Made by a program: the position numbers and the translations under genes
NCBI GenBank assembly: GCA_023409795.1
Contig: JAEYQX010000209.1
Coordinates: 1-7,409, forward strand
Source: Pseudomonadota bacterium
GTDB taxonomy: Bacteria; Pseudomonadota; Alphaproteobacteria; Caulobacterales; Caulobacteraceae
DNA length: 7,409 nucleotides
Direction of reading: 5' to 3'
In this document: piece after piece, positions 1 through 6,835 of the stretch
How the letters are laid out: the number at the start of each line of letters is the position of its first letter
Numbering within the stretch: position 1 is the stretch's first letter
The notes under the pieces: generated by a model
The model's input: the letters and a program-made list of their open reading frames with translations, nothing else
Databases searched by the model: none
Told to the model about the DNA's origin: nothing

Positions 1-901
1 GCGTGTCACCCTCCTCGCCCGAAGCAATGCGAATGGCCTCCAGCGACGAGCCGCCCACCGAAGGCGCCAGGGCGTTCGCGAACAGATAGGGCCGCGCCCG
101 CTGCTTCAGCAGGGCCACGACGTCGGCCTTGGCACAGATATAACCGCCCATGGCCCCGCCCAGGGCCTTGCCGAAGGTGCCGGTGACAAAGTCCACGTTC
201 ACGCCACAATGGGCAAAGGAACCGCGGCCCTTCTCGCCCATGAAGCCAGTGGCATGGCAGTCATCGACCATGATCAGCGCGCCATACTGGTCAGCCAGGG
301 CGCGGATTTCCTTCAGCTTGACGATATAGCCATCCATCGAGAAGGCCCCGTCGGTGGCGATGATGATGTCACGCGCGCCATCGGCCCTGGCCTGCTTCAG
401 CTGGGCTTCCAGGTCGGCCATGTCCGAGGTGGCAAAGCGATAGCGCTTGGCCTTGCACAGCCGCACCCCGTCGATGATCGAGGCATGGTTCAGGCTGTCC
501 GAGACAATGGCGTCCTCGGGCCCGAACAGGGGCTCGAAGATCCCGCCATTGGCATCAAAGGCGGCGGCGAACAGGATACTGTCCTCAAAGCCGAGGTAGT
601 CGGCGATGGCGCGCTCCAGCTCCTTGTGGATTTCCAGGGTGCCGCAGATGAAGCGGACCGAGGCCGTGCCCGCGCCCCATTTTTCCTGCGCCCTGATGCC
701 CGCCTGGGTGACGCGCTCGTCCCCGGCCAGGCCCAGGTAGTTGTTGGCGCAGAAGTTCAGCACCTGGCGACCATTGACCGAGATCACCGGCCCCTGGCGC
801 GAGGCGATGACGCGTTCCGGCTTGGTCAGGCCCTGGGCCTCGATATCCGACAGTTCGGCGGCGATGCGGTCATAGAAGACCGAAGAAGGGGTCTGGGTCA
901 T
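1..901 (-). CDS. kbl: Glycine C-acetyltransferase (2-amino-3-ketobutyrate CoA ligase), partial, 3' end off the window
   Basis: This PLP enzyme of the alpha-oxoamine synthase family cleaves 2-amino-3-ketobutyrate with CoA to glycine and acetyl-CoA, the second step of threonine breakdown after threonine dehydrogenase (Tdh); it acts in the cytoplasm. Reading leftward from the ATG at 901 gives 300 open codons to the edge; from memory E. coli Kbl is about 398 residues, so roughly the last 100 are missing. Kbl-specific blocks are NFCANNYLGLA (49-59), SVRFICGT (81-88) and SLNHASIIDG (136-145). The PLP site is visible: D213 and H216 in VDDCH, and the Schiff-base lysine K245 in TGTFGKALGG. The related AONS and serine palmitoyltransferase are less likely because of these blocks. 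No clear Shine-Dalgarno sequence precedes the ATG, but an in-frame TAA lies a short way upstream and no other ATG fits. tdh would be expected just beyond the left edge; this is not seen. Confidence 0.93.
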   Translation of the reverse strand, partial: MTQTPSSVFYDRIAAELSDIEAQGLTKPERVIASRQGPVISVNGRQVLNFCANNYLGLAGDERVTQAGIRAQEKWGAGTASVRFICGTLEIHKELERAIADYLGFEDSILFAAAFDANGGIFEPLFGPEDAIVSDSLNHASIIDGVRLCKAKRYRFATSDMADLEAQLKQARADGARDIIIATDGAFSMDGYIVKLKEIRALADQYGALIMVDDCHATGFMGEKGRGSFAHCGVNVDFVTGTFGKALGGAMGGYICAKADVVALLKQRARPYLFANALAPSVGGSSLEAIRIASGEEGDT

Positions 902-937
902 GGAAGGCTGGCTACGCTGAATCTCGGCAAGAATGAA

Positions 938-960
938 CCCCCGTTATCGGCTGCCGGGGG
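938..960 (-). terminator. Weak hairpin between the lipoprotein gene and kbl
   Basis: CCCCCG at 938-943 pairs with CGGGGG at 955-960 around an 11-nt loop, and the element overlaps the lipoprotein stop codon at 944-946. On the minus strand it is followed by TTCATTCTT, not a clean T-run, so it would be at best a weak or attenuating terminator. It could instead be a leader hairpin in front of kbl, or chance in a GC-rich genome. Confidence 0.25.
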
Positions 961-1804
961 TAGAGGTCGAGGCCAGCCACTGGCCGACGCGGAAGGGCGT
1001 GACCTCGACCTGACCGCCACAGGCGGTGACTTCCAGCGGCAGGGTCTTGCCGCCCGGATCACCCGGCGGTGCCACCTGGACCGACGCCCCGTGCGGACAG
1101 GTCGTCTCGCCATCGGATTCGTGCGGGATCACGCTCCAGCTGATGTCGAAATAGGCCAGGTCGCGCGGTTGCAGCAGGATCGGCACCGCCGCCCTGGCCG
1201 TGCCGAAATAGCCCGTGGTCCGGTCAACGGCCTTCACCTGGTCCAGAACCTCGTCGTCTTCGCCCAGCAGGACCAGGCGCGGATACCCCTCAAGCTGGCA
1301 GGGCCGGGGCCCGGTGTTCTGGACGCGGATCGTCGTGCGACGGTGGCCCATGCCTGCGTCCCCCGCCTCCACGCCATAGGTCAGGTCCGGGCTGATGCAG
1401 GGCTTCAGGCCTGACGGGGCCGTGGGTGCCGCCAGGGTCGGGGCAGGCCTGCGACACTCCACAAGCGGGGGCTGGGTGTCCTCGCCCTGGCGACGCAGGG
1501 TGCTGATCTCCTCGCCATCCCTGACCTGGCTGGACCAGACCATGCCCTGTCCCGAATAGACCGCGCCCTGCCCCGTCGACTGATAGGCCAGGTCATAGGT
1601 GCGGTCCTGGTAGGTCAGCCGTGCCAGGCCTTCCTCGGGATAGCTGACCTCCAGCTGCGTCCCGTCCGTGCAGGTCAGAGAGATCATTTCCGGCGTCCCC
1701 GCCGGGGCCTGCAGCGGGCTGCCCGCCTCGGGCTCGGCCTGCTGCGAGCAGGCCCCCGCGACCAGGGGCAGGCCCAGTATCATGACCGGCAAAAGCGCGC
1801 GCAT
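944..1804 (-). CDS. Predicted lipoprotein with MliC-like and DUF4232 domains
   Basis: This is a 286-residue exported protein of unknown exact role. It starts MRALLPVMILGLPLVAGAC, a short lipoprotein signal with a slightly non-canonical lipobox (A-G-A-C) and the lipidated Cys at 19, so it is probably anchored to a periplasmic membrane face. Residues about 40-118 resemble the MliC/PliC fold (membrane-bound inhibitor of c-type lysozyme): a CTDG start at C45, a V-Y core near 82-83, W90, and the closing C117. A Pro/Ala linker follows, then about 136-272 resembles DUF4232: C136, an RVQNTGPRPC block ending at C169, the LEGYPRL block, and C236 and C262 as a probable second disulfide. The start at 1804 is supported by AAGGA six bases upstream; an in-frame ATG at 1888 lacks such support and would hide the signal peptide. 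The MliC residues reported to contact lysozyme (a Ser in SGxxY and a Lys in WxKG) appear replaced, so inhibitor activity is uncertain. It is divergent from the zinc receptor gene and 42 nt upstream of kbl. Confidence 0.82.
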   Translation of the reverse strand: MRALLPVMILGLPLVAGACSQQAEPEAGSPLQAPAGTPEMISLTCTDGTQLEVSYPEEGLARLTYQDRTYDLAYQSTGQGAVYSGQGMVWSSQVRDGEEISTLRRQGEDTQPPLVECRRPAPTLAAPTAPSGLKPCISPDLTYGVEAGDAGMGHRRTTIRVQNTGPRPCQLEGYPRLVLLGEDDEVLDQVKAVDRTTGYFGTARAAVPILLQPRDLAYFDISWSVIPHESDGETTCPHGASVQVAPPGDPGGKTLPLEVTACGGQVEVTPFRVGQWLASTSTPGSR

Positions 1805-1810
1805 CCGTCT

Positions 1811-1815
1811 TCCTT
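1811..1815 (-). promoter_or_regulatory. Ribosome binding site of the lipoprotein gene
   Basis: On the minus strand AAGGA lies six bases before the ATG at 1804, inside the purine-rich run AAAGGAAGA. It selects this ATG over the in-frame ATG 84 bases further upstream. Confidence 0.75.
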
Positions 1816-1881
1816 TCTGGCCAAAAGCCAAGGTTAAACGTCGCCGGTGCCCATCGGCTCCGCCACAAATGCGCCAGCGCC

Positions 1882-1910
1882 TTGCCACATGATATAATAT
1901 AACATATCAG
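1882..1910 (+). promoter_or_regulatory. Putative promoter of the ZnuD-like receptor gene
   Basis: TTGCCA at 1882-1887 is a fair -35 element. A 17-nt spacer leads to TATCAG at 1905-1910 as a weak -10. The predicted operator fills this spacer, which would explain repression by occlusion. A perfect TATAAT at 1893-1898 is an alternative -10, but the hexamer 17 bases before it is poor. The leader would be about 25 nt (first option) or about 35-40 nt (second). Confidence 0.35.
1889..1905. promoter_or_regulatory. Zur box (zinc uptake regulator operator)
   Basis: ATGATATAATATAACAT is a 17-bp palindrome with one central base: half-sites ATGATATA and the complement of TATAACAT (ATGTTATA) agree at 7 of 8 positions. 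It differs by one base from the core ATGTTATANTATAACAT that I recall as the proteobacterial Zur consensus. It is a sharp A/T island in a GC-rich genome, 36 nt before the start codon of a ZnuD-like zinc receptor and 84 nt before the divergent lipoprotein gene. Fur is less likely, since the usual Fur box (GATAATGATAATCATTATC) has a different half-site. Confidence 0.78.
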
Positions 1911-1941
1911 GGTGCCCGACTTGGGATACGGGATAGGTAAA

Positions 1942-4050
1942 ATGCGTTTCAAACAAGCCTTGATGTCGGCCGCGGGGGCCCTGGCCCTGACGGGAGTGAT
2001 GGGCGGTGGTGCCATGGCCCAGGATGCCAGCGCCCCGACCCGCCAGGACCCGCACGACCACACCGACAGCGAGGTGTTCGAGGTGGACGAGATTGTCGTG
2101 CGCGCCCTGCCGCTGGGCCGCGCAGGCAGCGACGTCGGCTCGCACGTGGCCCTGCTCAGCGGCGACACCTTCGTCCAGCGTCGCCAGCCCACCCTGGGCG
2201 AGACCCTGACCAGCATCCCCGGCGTCAATGCCGACACCTTTGGCGGTGGGGCCAGCCGTCCGGTCGTGCGTGGCCAGACCAGCCCGCGCGTCAAGGTCCT
2301 GAGCGAAGGCGCTGCCCTGATCGACGCCTCGGAGGTGTCGCCGGACCACGCCGTCTCGGGCGAGCCCCTGCTGCTGGAAGGCGTCGAGATCCTGCGCGGC
2401 CCGTCGGCCCTGCTCTATGGCGGCGGTGCCATCGGCGGCGCGGTCAACCTGCTGGACAAGAAGATCCCCACCCGCATCCCGGCCGAGGGTGGCGAGGGCG
2501 TGATCGAATACCGCCACGGCACGGTGAATGACGAGGACGCCGGCGTGGTCGGCGTCACGGTCGGCGCGGGCCAGTTCGCCCTGCGCCTGGAGGCCGTGGC
2601 CCGCCGCAGCGACGACTATCGCATCCCCGACGGCGACGAAGAGCGCCTGGAAGGCTCCTACAACGACACCTTCACCGGCACCTTGGGGGCCAGCTGGATC
2701 GGCGAGAAGGGCTATCTGGGTGCCGCCTTCACCCAGCAGAACAGCACCTATGGCCTGGCCGGCCACAGCCACGAGTTCGCCAGCTGCCATCCGCACGGCA
2801 CCAGCCTGCACTGCGGCGGCCACGACGATCACGGCCATGACCATGGCGATCACGACGACCACGACGATCATGACGATCACGAGGACGAACACCACCCCGC
2901 GCCCCAGGTGCGCCTGAAGAGCCAGCGCATCGACCTGCGCGGCGAACTGGTCAGCCCGATCAGCGGCATCGACCGCATCCGCCTGCGCGCCGGCCACACC
3001 GACTATCGCCACGACGAGGTCGAGGAAGGCGAGATCCTGACCACCTTCACCAACAAGGGCTATGACGGTCGCCTGGAGGTCCAGCACCGCGAATGGAACG
3101 GCCTGCGCGGCGTCATCGGCACCCAGGTCAGCCAGAGCGACTTTGGCGCCGAGGGCATCGAGTCCTACCTGAAGCCGACCGAAACCCGCTCTGCCGGCGT
3201 CTTCCTGATGGAAGAATACGAGATCGGCGACTGGCACCTGGAAGGCGCGATCCGCAAGGACTGGCAGGAACTGACGACCCAGGGCCAACCCACGCTGAAG
3301 CATGACCCCCTGTCCGTCTCGGCCTCGGCCGTCTGGCATTTTGCGCCGCAGTGGACCACCGCCGTGTCGGTCGCGCGCAGCCAGCGCGCCCCCACGGCCC
3401 AGGAAGTCTTTGCCCGCGGCGTCCACCTGGCCACCAACACCTATGAGCTGGGCACCCCGACCCTGGACGTCGAGACCTCGAACTCGATCGAGCTGACCCT
3501 GCGCAAGACCTCGGGCAAGCTGACCGGCTCGGCCAGCGTCTATCACTACGCCTATGACGACTACATCTTCGCCAATACTCTGGACCAGCACGAGGACTTC
3601 CGCCTGATCCGTTATGAGCAGGCTGACGCCCGCTTCACCGGCATCGAGGGCGAGCTGCGCCAGCAGATCACCCCCTGGCTGGGCGCTGCCGTCTTTGGCG
3701 ACTATGTGCGTGGCGAGCTGACCGGCGATGGCGGCAACCTGCCCCGTATCCCCGCCGCCCGCCTGGGCCTGCGCGCCGATATGCTGAGCGGCCCCTGGTC
3801 GGGTGACGTGGAATACAGCCACACCTTCCGCCAGGACGACATCGCTGAATACGAACAGGAAACGCAGGGCTTTGACATGGTCAACGCCACCCTGGCCTAT
3901 GAGTTTGAGCGCCCCGGCATCCGCCCGCAGATCTTCGTGCGGGGCACCAACCTGCTCGACGAACGGGCGCTGAACCACGCCTCCTATCTGGCCCACGCCG
4001 CCCCGATGAAGGGCCGCGGCCTGACGATCGGCGTTCGCGCCCGCTTCTAA
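1942..4050 (+). CDS. znuD: ZnuD-like TonB-dependent outer-membrane zinc receptor
   Basis: This 702-residue outer-membrane receptor should take up zinc (or a zinc complex) using TonB-ExbB-ExbD energy. It has a signal peptide, MRFKQALMSAAGALALTGVM, with likely cleavage after AMA (26/27); a short HDH motif (H38, H40); a TonB box DEIVV (49-53); a plug domain (about 60-170) containing EILRGPSALLYGGGAIGG (from 149); then a 22-strand-type barrel ending in the aromatic ARF. The diagnostic part is residues 274-318, 15 His in 45 residues: GHSHEF, then CHPHGTSLHC with a Cys pair (C282, C291), then repeated HDD units. This matches the His-rich extracellular loop of ZnuD receptors of Neisseria and relatives. 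Nickel or cobalt receptors with His-rich loops are the main alternative. The ATG at 1942 is preferred (GGATAGG just upstream, intact signal peptide); a GTG at 1912 would add ten residues and begin close to the promoter. The gene sits behind a Zur box and ends at a strong terminator. Confidence 0.85.
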   Translation: MRFKQALMSAAGALALTGVMGGGAMAQDASAPTRQDPHDHTDSEVFEVDEIVVRALPLGRAGSDVGSHVALLSGDTFVQRRQPTLGETLTSIPGVNADTFGGGASRPVVRGQTSPRVKVLSEGAALIDASEVSPDHAVSGEPLLLEGVEILRGPSALLYGGGAIGGAVNLLDKKIPTRIPAEGGEGVIEYRHGTVNDEDAGVVGVTVGAGQFALRLEAVARRSDDYRIPDGDEERLEGSYNDTFTGTLGASWIGEKGYLGAAFTQQNSTYGLAGHSHEFASCHPHGTSLHCGGHDDHGHDHGDHDDHDDHDDHEDEHHPAPQVRLKSQRIDLRGELVSPISGIDRIRLRAGHTDYRHDEVEEGEILTTFTNKGYDGRLEVQHREWNGLRGVIGTQVSQSDFGAEGIESYLKPTETRSAGVFLMEEYEIGDWHLEGAIRKDWQELTTQGQPTLKHDPLSVSASAVWHFAPQWTTAVSVARSQRAPTAQEVFARGVHLATNTYELGTPTLDVETSNSIELTLRKTSGKLTGSASVYHYAYDDYIFANTLDQHEDFRLIRYEQADARFTGIEGELRQQITPWLGAAVFGDYVRGELTGDGGNLPRIPAARLGLRADMLSGPWSGDVEYSHTFRQDDIAEYEQETQGFDMVNATLAYEFERPGIRPQIFVRGTNLLDERALNHASYLAHAAPMKGRGLTIGVRARF
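2851..2886 (+). repeat. Four tandem 9-bp units encoding His-Asp-Asp in the zinc receptor
   Basis: Four in-frame 9-mers (CACGACGAC, CACGACGAT, CATGACGAT, CACGAGGAC) encode HDD-HDD-HDD-HED, residues 304-315, in the metal-binding loop. The units differ only at wobble positions and at one Asp-to-Glu codon. Because they are multiples of three, slippage would change the loop length without breaking the frame. Confidence 0.85.
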
Positions 4051-4076
4051 AGCCCGGGCAGAAAACGAAAAATCTG

Positions 4077-4105
4077 GGGCGCAATCGACGGATTGCGCCC
4101 TTTTT
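4077..4105 (+). terminator. Intrinsic terminator of the zinc receptor gene
   Basis: A perfect 10-bp stem (GGGCGCAATC at 4077-4086 with GATTGCGCCC at 4091-4100) closes on the loop GACG and is followed by five T (4101-4105). It starts 27 bases after the stop codon and should separate the two receptor genes into distinct transcripts. Confidence 0.93.
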
Positions 4106-4222
4106 CGCGTTTAGGCTTTCGAGCTGCACAGTCAGGCCCGGTTCATTTTCCCGGCCTATGTTGGCTCAACTTTTGGGCTCCGGCTGCGTTCGATATGGCA
4201 CCGGAGCCAGAGCTACCCCCGT

Positions 4223-4244
4223 TTCGGGACCCCGGTCCCCCGAA
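4223..4244 (+). promoter_or_regulatory. Possible leader hairpin before the second receptor
   Basis: TTCGGGAC (4223-4230) can pair with GTCCC (4235-4239) and, after a two-base bulge, GAA (4242-4244), around the loop CCCG. It ends five bases before the ribosome binding site and could affect translation. The stem is short and may be chance. In the rest of the 4106-4259 leader I find no convincing -35/-10 pair and no Zur-like site. Confidence 0.22.
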
Positions 4245-4249
4245 TGTTC

Positions 4250-4253
4250 AGGA
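4250..4253 (+). promoter_or_regulatory. Ribosome binding site of the second receptor
   Basis: AGGA lies six bases before the ATG at 4260. It supports this start over the in-frame ATG at 4158, which lacks a purine-rich stretch and would add 34 residues with no clear signal character. Confidence 0.6.
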
Positions 4254-4259
4254 TGTCGT

Positions 4260-6827
4260 ATGTCCCCCGTTGTGATGCTGTTAGCCCTCGCCTCCGTAGC
4301 ACCCCAGGGCGACATGGCTCCGTCCGCCACCGCGCTCAGCGCCGTCCAGGCCCAGACGCCACAGCAAACCACGACCGAGCCCACCACCCAGGTCGGCGAG
4401 GAAGACGATGAAGCCTATGACCTGGGCGAGATCGTCGTCTCGTCTTCGCGTCCGCGCGGCGCGGCCCTTGGCGGCTACGAGCCCGAGGCCGTCCTGGATG
4501 CCGAGCAGCTGAAGGCCTATGGCGCGGCCACCATCGAGGAACTGATGACCCTGCTGGAGCCGCTGACCCGTTCGTCGCGCGGTGGCTCGCCGGTCTTCCT
4601 GGTCAATGGTCGCCGCATCTCGGGCTTCCAGGAAATCCGCGGCATCCCGCCCGAAGCCATCGAGCGCACCGAGATCCTGCCCGAGGAGACCGCCCTCTCC
4701 TATGGCTATACGGCTGACCAGCGCGTGGTGAACTTCGTCCTCAAGGCCGACTTCCGCTCCGTCGCCTTCCAGGCCCAGGCCAAGCGCCCCGAACAGGGTG
4801 GCCGCACCCAGACCGAGCTTGAGACCAATGTCGTGCGCATTGGCGGCGTCCAGCGCTGGACGATGGATCTGGAATACCAGGCCGACAGCCCCCTCTATGA
4901 GACCGAGCGCGATATCCGTCGCGAGCTGCCGCCCGGCGTGGTCGGGGCCTCGCCCGAGGACCTGCTGGCCTATCAGACCCTCAGCCCCCGCGCGCGCAAC
5001 TATGAGCTCAGCGGCTCCTACAAGCGCGACCTGGAAAGCGGCATCGGCCTGACGTTCAGCGGCAATGTGGTCCAGTCCAACCGCCTCAGCTATCTGGGCC
5101 TGCCCGGGGTCGAGCTGGACCTGGCCGCCGACAGCCCCTACTCGCCCTACGCCGACGACGTGATCGTCCAGCGCTTCTTCAACGAGCCGGACGCCCTGTC
5201 GCGTGAAAGCGATACCCTGACGGCCAATATCAATGCCCTGGCCGATGGCTATGTGGGCGAATGGCGCTGGACCGCCAGCGGCGGCGTGCGCCGCACCCAG
5301 ACCGAGACCACCACGGGTCGCGGCTTCAATACGACGGCGCTGGAAGACGCCTCGGCCGCAGGCACGCTCGACCCGTTCGGCACCCTGGTCCTGCCCGACC
5401 GCAATCCCAAAGACGAGGCGCGCTCGATCAACACCTCGGCCAATGTCGAGGGCGTAATCAATGGTGCCCTGTGGCAGGCCCCTGCCGGTGCGCTGAACGC
5501 CACCTTCAAGGCCGGCTTCGACACCCAGAAGCAGGAAGCCGAGAACCTGCGCAGCGGCGTGTTCACCGAGCGCAGCCTGTCGCGCGACCGTTTCAGCGCG
5601 TCCGGCAACTTCAACATGCCCCTGTTCAACCGCGACATGGAGGGCATCGGCAAACTGGGGGACCTGTCGGCCAACCTGAACGTCCAGCTTGAGGACCTGT
5701 CGGACTTTGGCGGGCTGAACAAGTGGACCGTGGGCCTGAACTGGTCGCCGCTCGATGCCCTGACCCTGACCGCCTCCTACGCGGACGAGCAGTCGGCCCC
5801 GTCGATGGCCCAGCTGAACGACCCCAGCCTGATCACGCCCAATGTGCCGGTCTATGACTTCGCCACGGGCCAGAGCGTCATCATCGACCGCATCGAGGGC
5901 GGCAATGCCGGCCTGTCGGCCGAGGACAAGTCCGTCCTGCGCCTGGGCATGAACTGGAAGCCGCTGCAGGACAAGGACCTGCGCCTGACCGCCAACTATA
6001 CCCGCACTGAGACGGACGGCGTCATCTCCTCCTTCCCGACCATCACCCCGGACCTGGAAGCGGCCCTGCCCGAGCGGTTCACCCGCGACGCCGCCGGCAA
6101 CCTGGTCCAGATCGACGCCCGCCCGCTGAACTTCGACAACAGCCTGAACGAGCAGATCCGCTGGGGCCTGAACTACTCGACCGCCTTCGGCAAGCCTGAC
6201 CCGGCACCCGCCCAGCAGCCCCAGGCAGGCGGGCGGGGCCCCGCCCAGGGCGGCCAGCGCATGGGGGCTGGCAGCCCCGGTGGCGGTATGCGGATGGGTC
6301 CCGGTGGTGGTCGTGGGGGCCGTGGCGGCGGCCAGATGCTGCCCGGCCAGGGCCGCATGAACTTCAGCCTCTATCACACCTATCGCCTGACCGATGAGCT
6401 GACGATCCGTCCGGGCCTGCCCGTCATCGACCTGCTGGACGGGGGTGCGGCCGGCGCGCGCGGCGGTCAGTCCCGCAACGAGGTCCAGGTCCAGGCCGGT
6501 GTCTTCCGCAAGGGCATGGGTGGCTTCCTGAACGCCACCTGGTCAGAGGGCACGCGCATCTCGGGCGGCTCGTCCGGCGACCTGAACTTCTCGGACCAGA
6601 CCAAGGTCAACCTGAACCTGTTTGCGGACCTGGGCCAACGCGATGGCCTGGTCGAGCGCTTCCCCTGGCTGACCGGATCGCGCATCTCGGTCGGGGTCGA
6701 GAACCTGTTTGATGACCGGGTCAAGGTGACCGACGCCAACGGCGACACCCCCCTGTCCTACCAGCCCGACTATATGGACCCGATGGGCCGGACCTTCCGG
6801 ATCAACTTCCGCAAGATCATCTTCTAA
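4260..6827 (+). CDS. TonB-dependent receptor of unknown substrate with a Gly-rich insert
   Basis: From ATG 4260 this is an 855-residue outer-membrane TonB-dependent receptor. The N-terminus has a hydrophobic stretch, VVMLLALASVA, and likely cleavage after VQA (31/32), but no Lys or Arg ahead of the hydrophobic core, which is unusual. An acidic segment leads to a TonB box EIVV (57-60). The plug (about 75-175) contains VFLVNGRRISGFQEIRGIPPEAIERTEILPEE and then YGYTADQRVVNFVLK, a signature I associate with a receptor type common in Caulobacterales and sphingomonads whose ligand is unknown. The barrel follows, with a low-complexity insert at about 647-699 rich in Gly, Arg, Gln and Met, and the chain ends FRKIIF with the terminal Phe typical of BamA substrates. 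There are no His-rich loops, so zinc is not suggested. It lies downstream of the zinc receptor but behind a terminator, with its own ribosome binding site, and converges on mce. The start codon is the least certain part. Confidence 0.88.
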   Translation: MSPVVMLLALASVAPQGDMAPSATALSAVQAQTPQQTTTEPTTQVGEEDDEAYDLGEIVVSSSRPRGAALGGYEPEAVLDAEQLKAYGAATIEELMTLLEPLTRSSRGGSPVFLVNGRRISGFQEIRGIPPEAIERTEILPEETALSYGYTADQRVVNFVLKADFRSVAFQAQAKRPEQGGRTQTELETNVVRIGGVQRWTMDLEYQADSPLYETERDIRRELPPGVVGASPEDLLAYQTLSPRARNYELSGSYKRDLESGIGLTFSGNVVQSNRLSYLGLPGVELDLAADSPYSPYADDVIVQRFFNEPDALSRESDTLTANINALADGYVGEWRWTASGGVRRTQTETTTGRGFNTTALEDASAAGTLDPFGTLVLPDRNPKDEARSINTSANVEGVINGALWQAPAGALNATFKAGFDTQKQEAENLRSGVFTERSLSRDRFSASGNFNMPLFNRDMEGIGKLGDLSANLNVQLEDLSDFGGLNKWTVGLNWSPLDALTLTASYADEQSAPSMAQLNDPSLITPNVPVYDFATGQSVIIDRIEGGNAGLSAEDKSVLRLGMNWKPLQDKDLRLTANYTRTETDGVISSFPTITPDLEAALPERFTRDAAGNLVQIDARPLNFDNSLNEQIRWGLNYSTAFGKPDPAPAQQPQAGGRGPAQGGQRMGAGSPGGGMRMGPGGGRGGRGGGQMLPGQGRMNFSLYHTYRLTDELTIRPGLPVIDLLDGGAAGARGGQSRNEVQVQAGVFRKGMGGFLNATWSEGTRISGGSSGDLNFSDQTKVNLNLFADLGQRDGLVERFPWLTGSRISVGVENLFDDRVKVTDANGDTPLSYQPDYMDPMGRTFRINFRKIIF
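6198..6356 (+). repeat. Low-complexity segment encoding a Gly/Arg/Met-rich insert
   Basis: This segment within the second receptor encodes residues 647-699: a Pro/Ala/Gln start (DPAPAPAQQPQ-like) followed by GGG-, RGG- and MRMG-type clusters. The DNA is a G-rich run of GGY/GGG codons. It is degenerate, not an exact tandem repeat. Clear barrel strands (GLNYSTAF before, NFSLYHTYRL after) border it, so it is a loop or turn insertion. Confidence 0.8.
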
Positions 6828-6835
6828 AAACAAAA

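Noticed and set aside
209..1414. A 401-codon open frame on the plus strand across kbl and the lipoprotein gene
   Set aside because: It spans two well-supported minus-strand genes and the gap between them, and shows no motif of its own.
1889..1905. Fur box reading of the A/T-rich palindrome
   Set aside because: The half-site is ATGTTATA-like, matching Zur and not the GATAAT-type Fur repeat, and the gene behind it has zinc-type, not siderophore-type, features.
1912..1941. GTG start for the zinc receptor giving ten extra residues
   Set aside because: It would begin at or before the predicted transcription start and spoil the N-terminal signal peptide; the ATG at 1942 fits better.
2821..2904. 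Metal-sensing RNA or CRISPR-like array at the 9-bp repeats
   Set aside because: The repeats are in-frame codons of a coding region with no spacers; a protein-level His/Asp repeat explains them.
1834..3996. A 720-codon open frame on the minus strand opposite the zinc receptor
   Set aside because: It is rich in Ala, Val, Gly and Gln with no family motif, and it mirrors the codon bias of the plus-strand gene, whose signal peptide, plug and barrel are clear. It is a GC-bias shadow.
4093..4275. A 60-codon plus-strand frame between the two receptors
   Set aside because: It begins inside the T-run and arm region of the first terminator, overlaps the second receptor start in another frame, has no ribosome binding site and shows no family resemblance.
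4281..6377. A 698-codon open frame on the minus strand opposite the second receptor
   Set aside because: It shows no recognisable domain, has shadow-type composition (A/G/Q/V/L/D), and lies wholly within a well-supported receptor gene.
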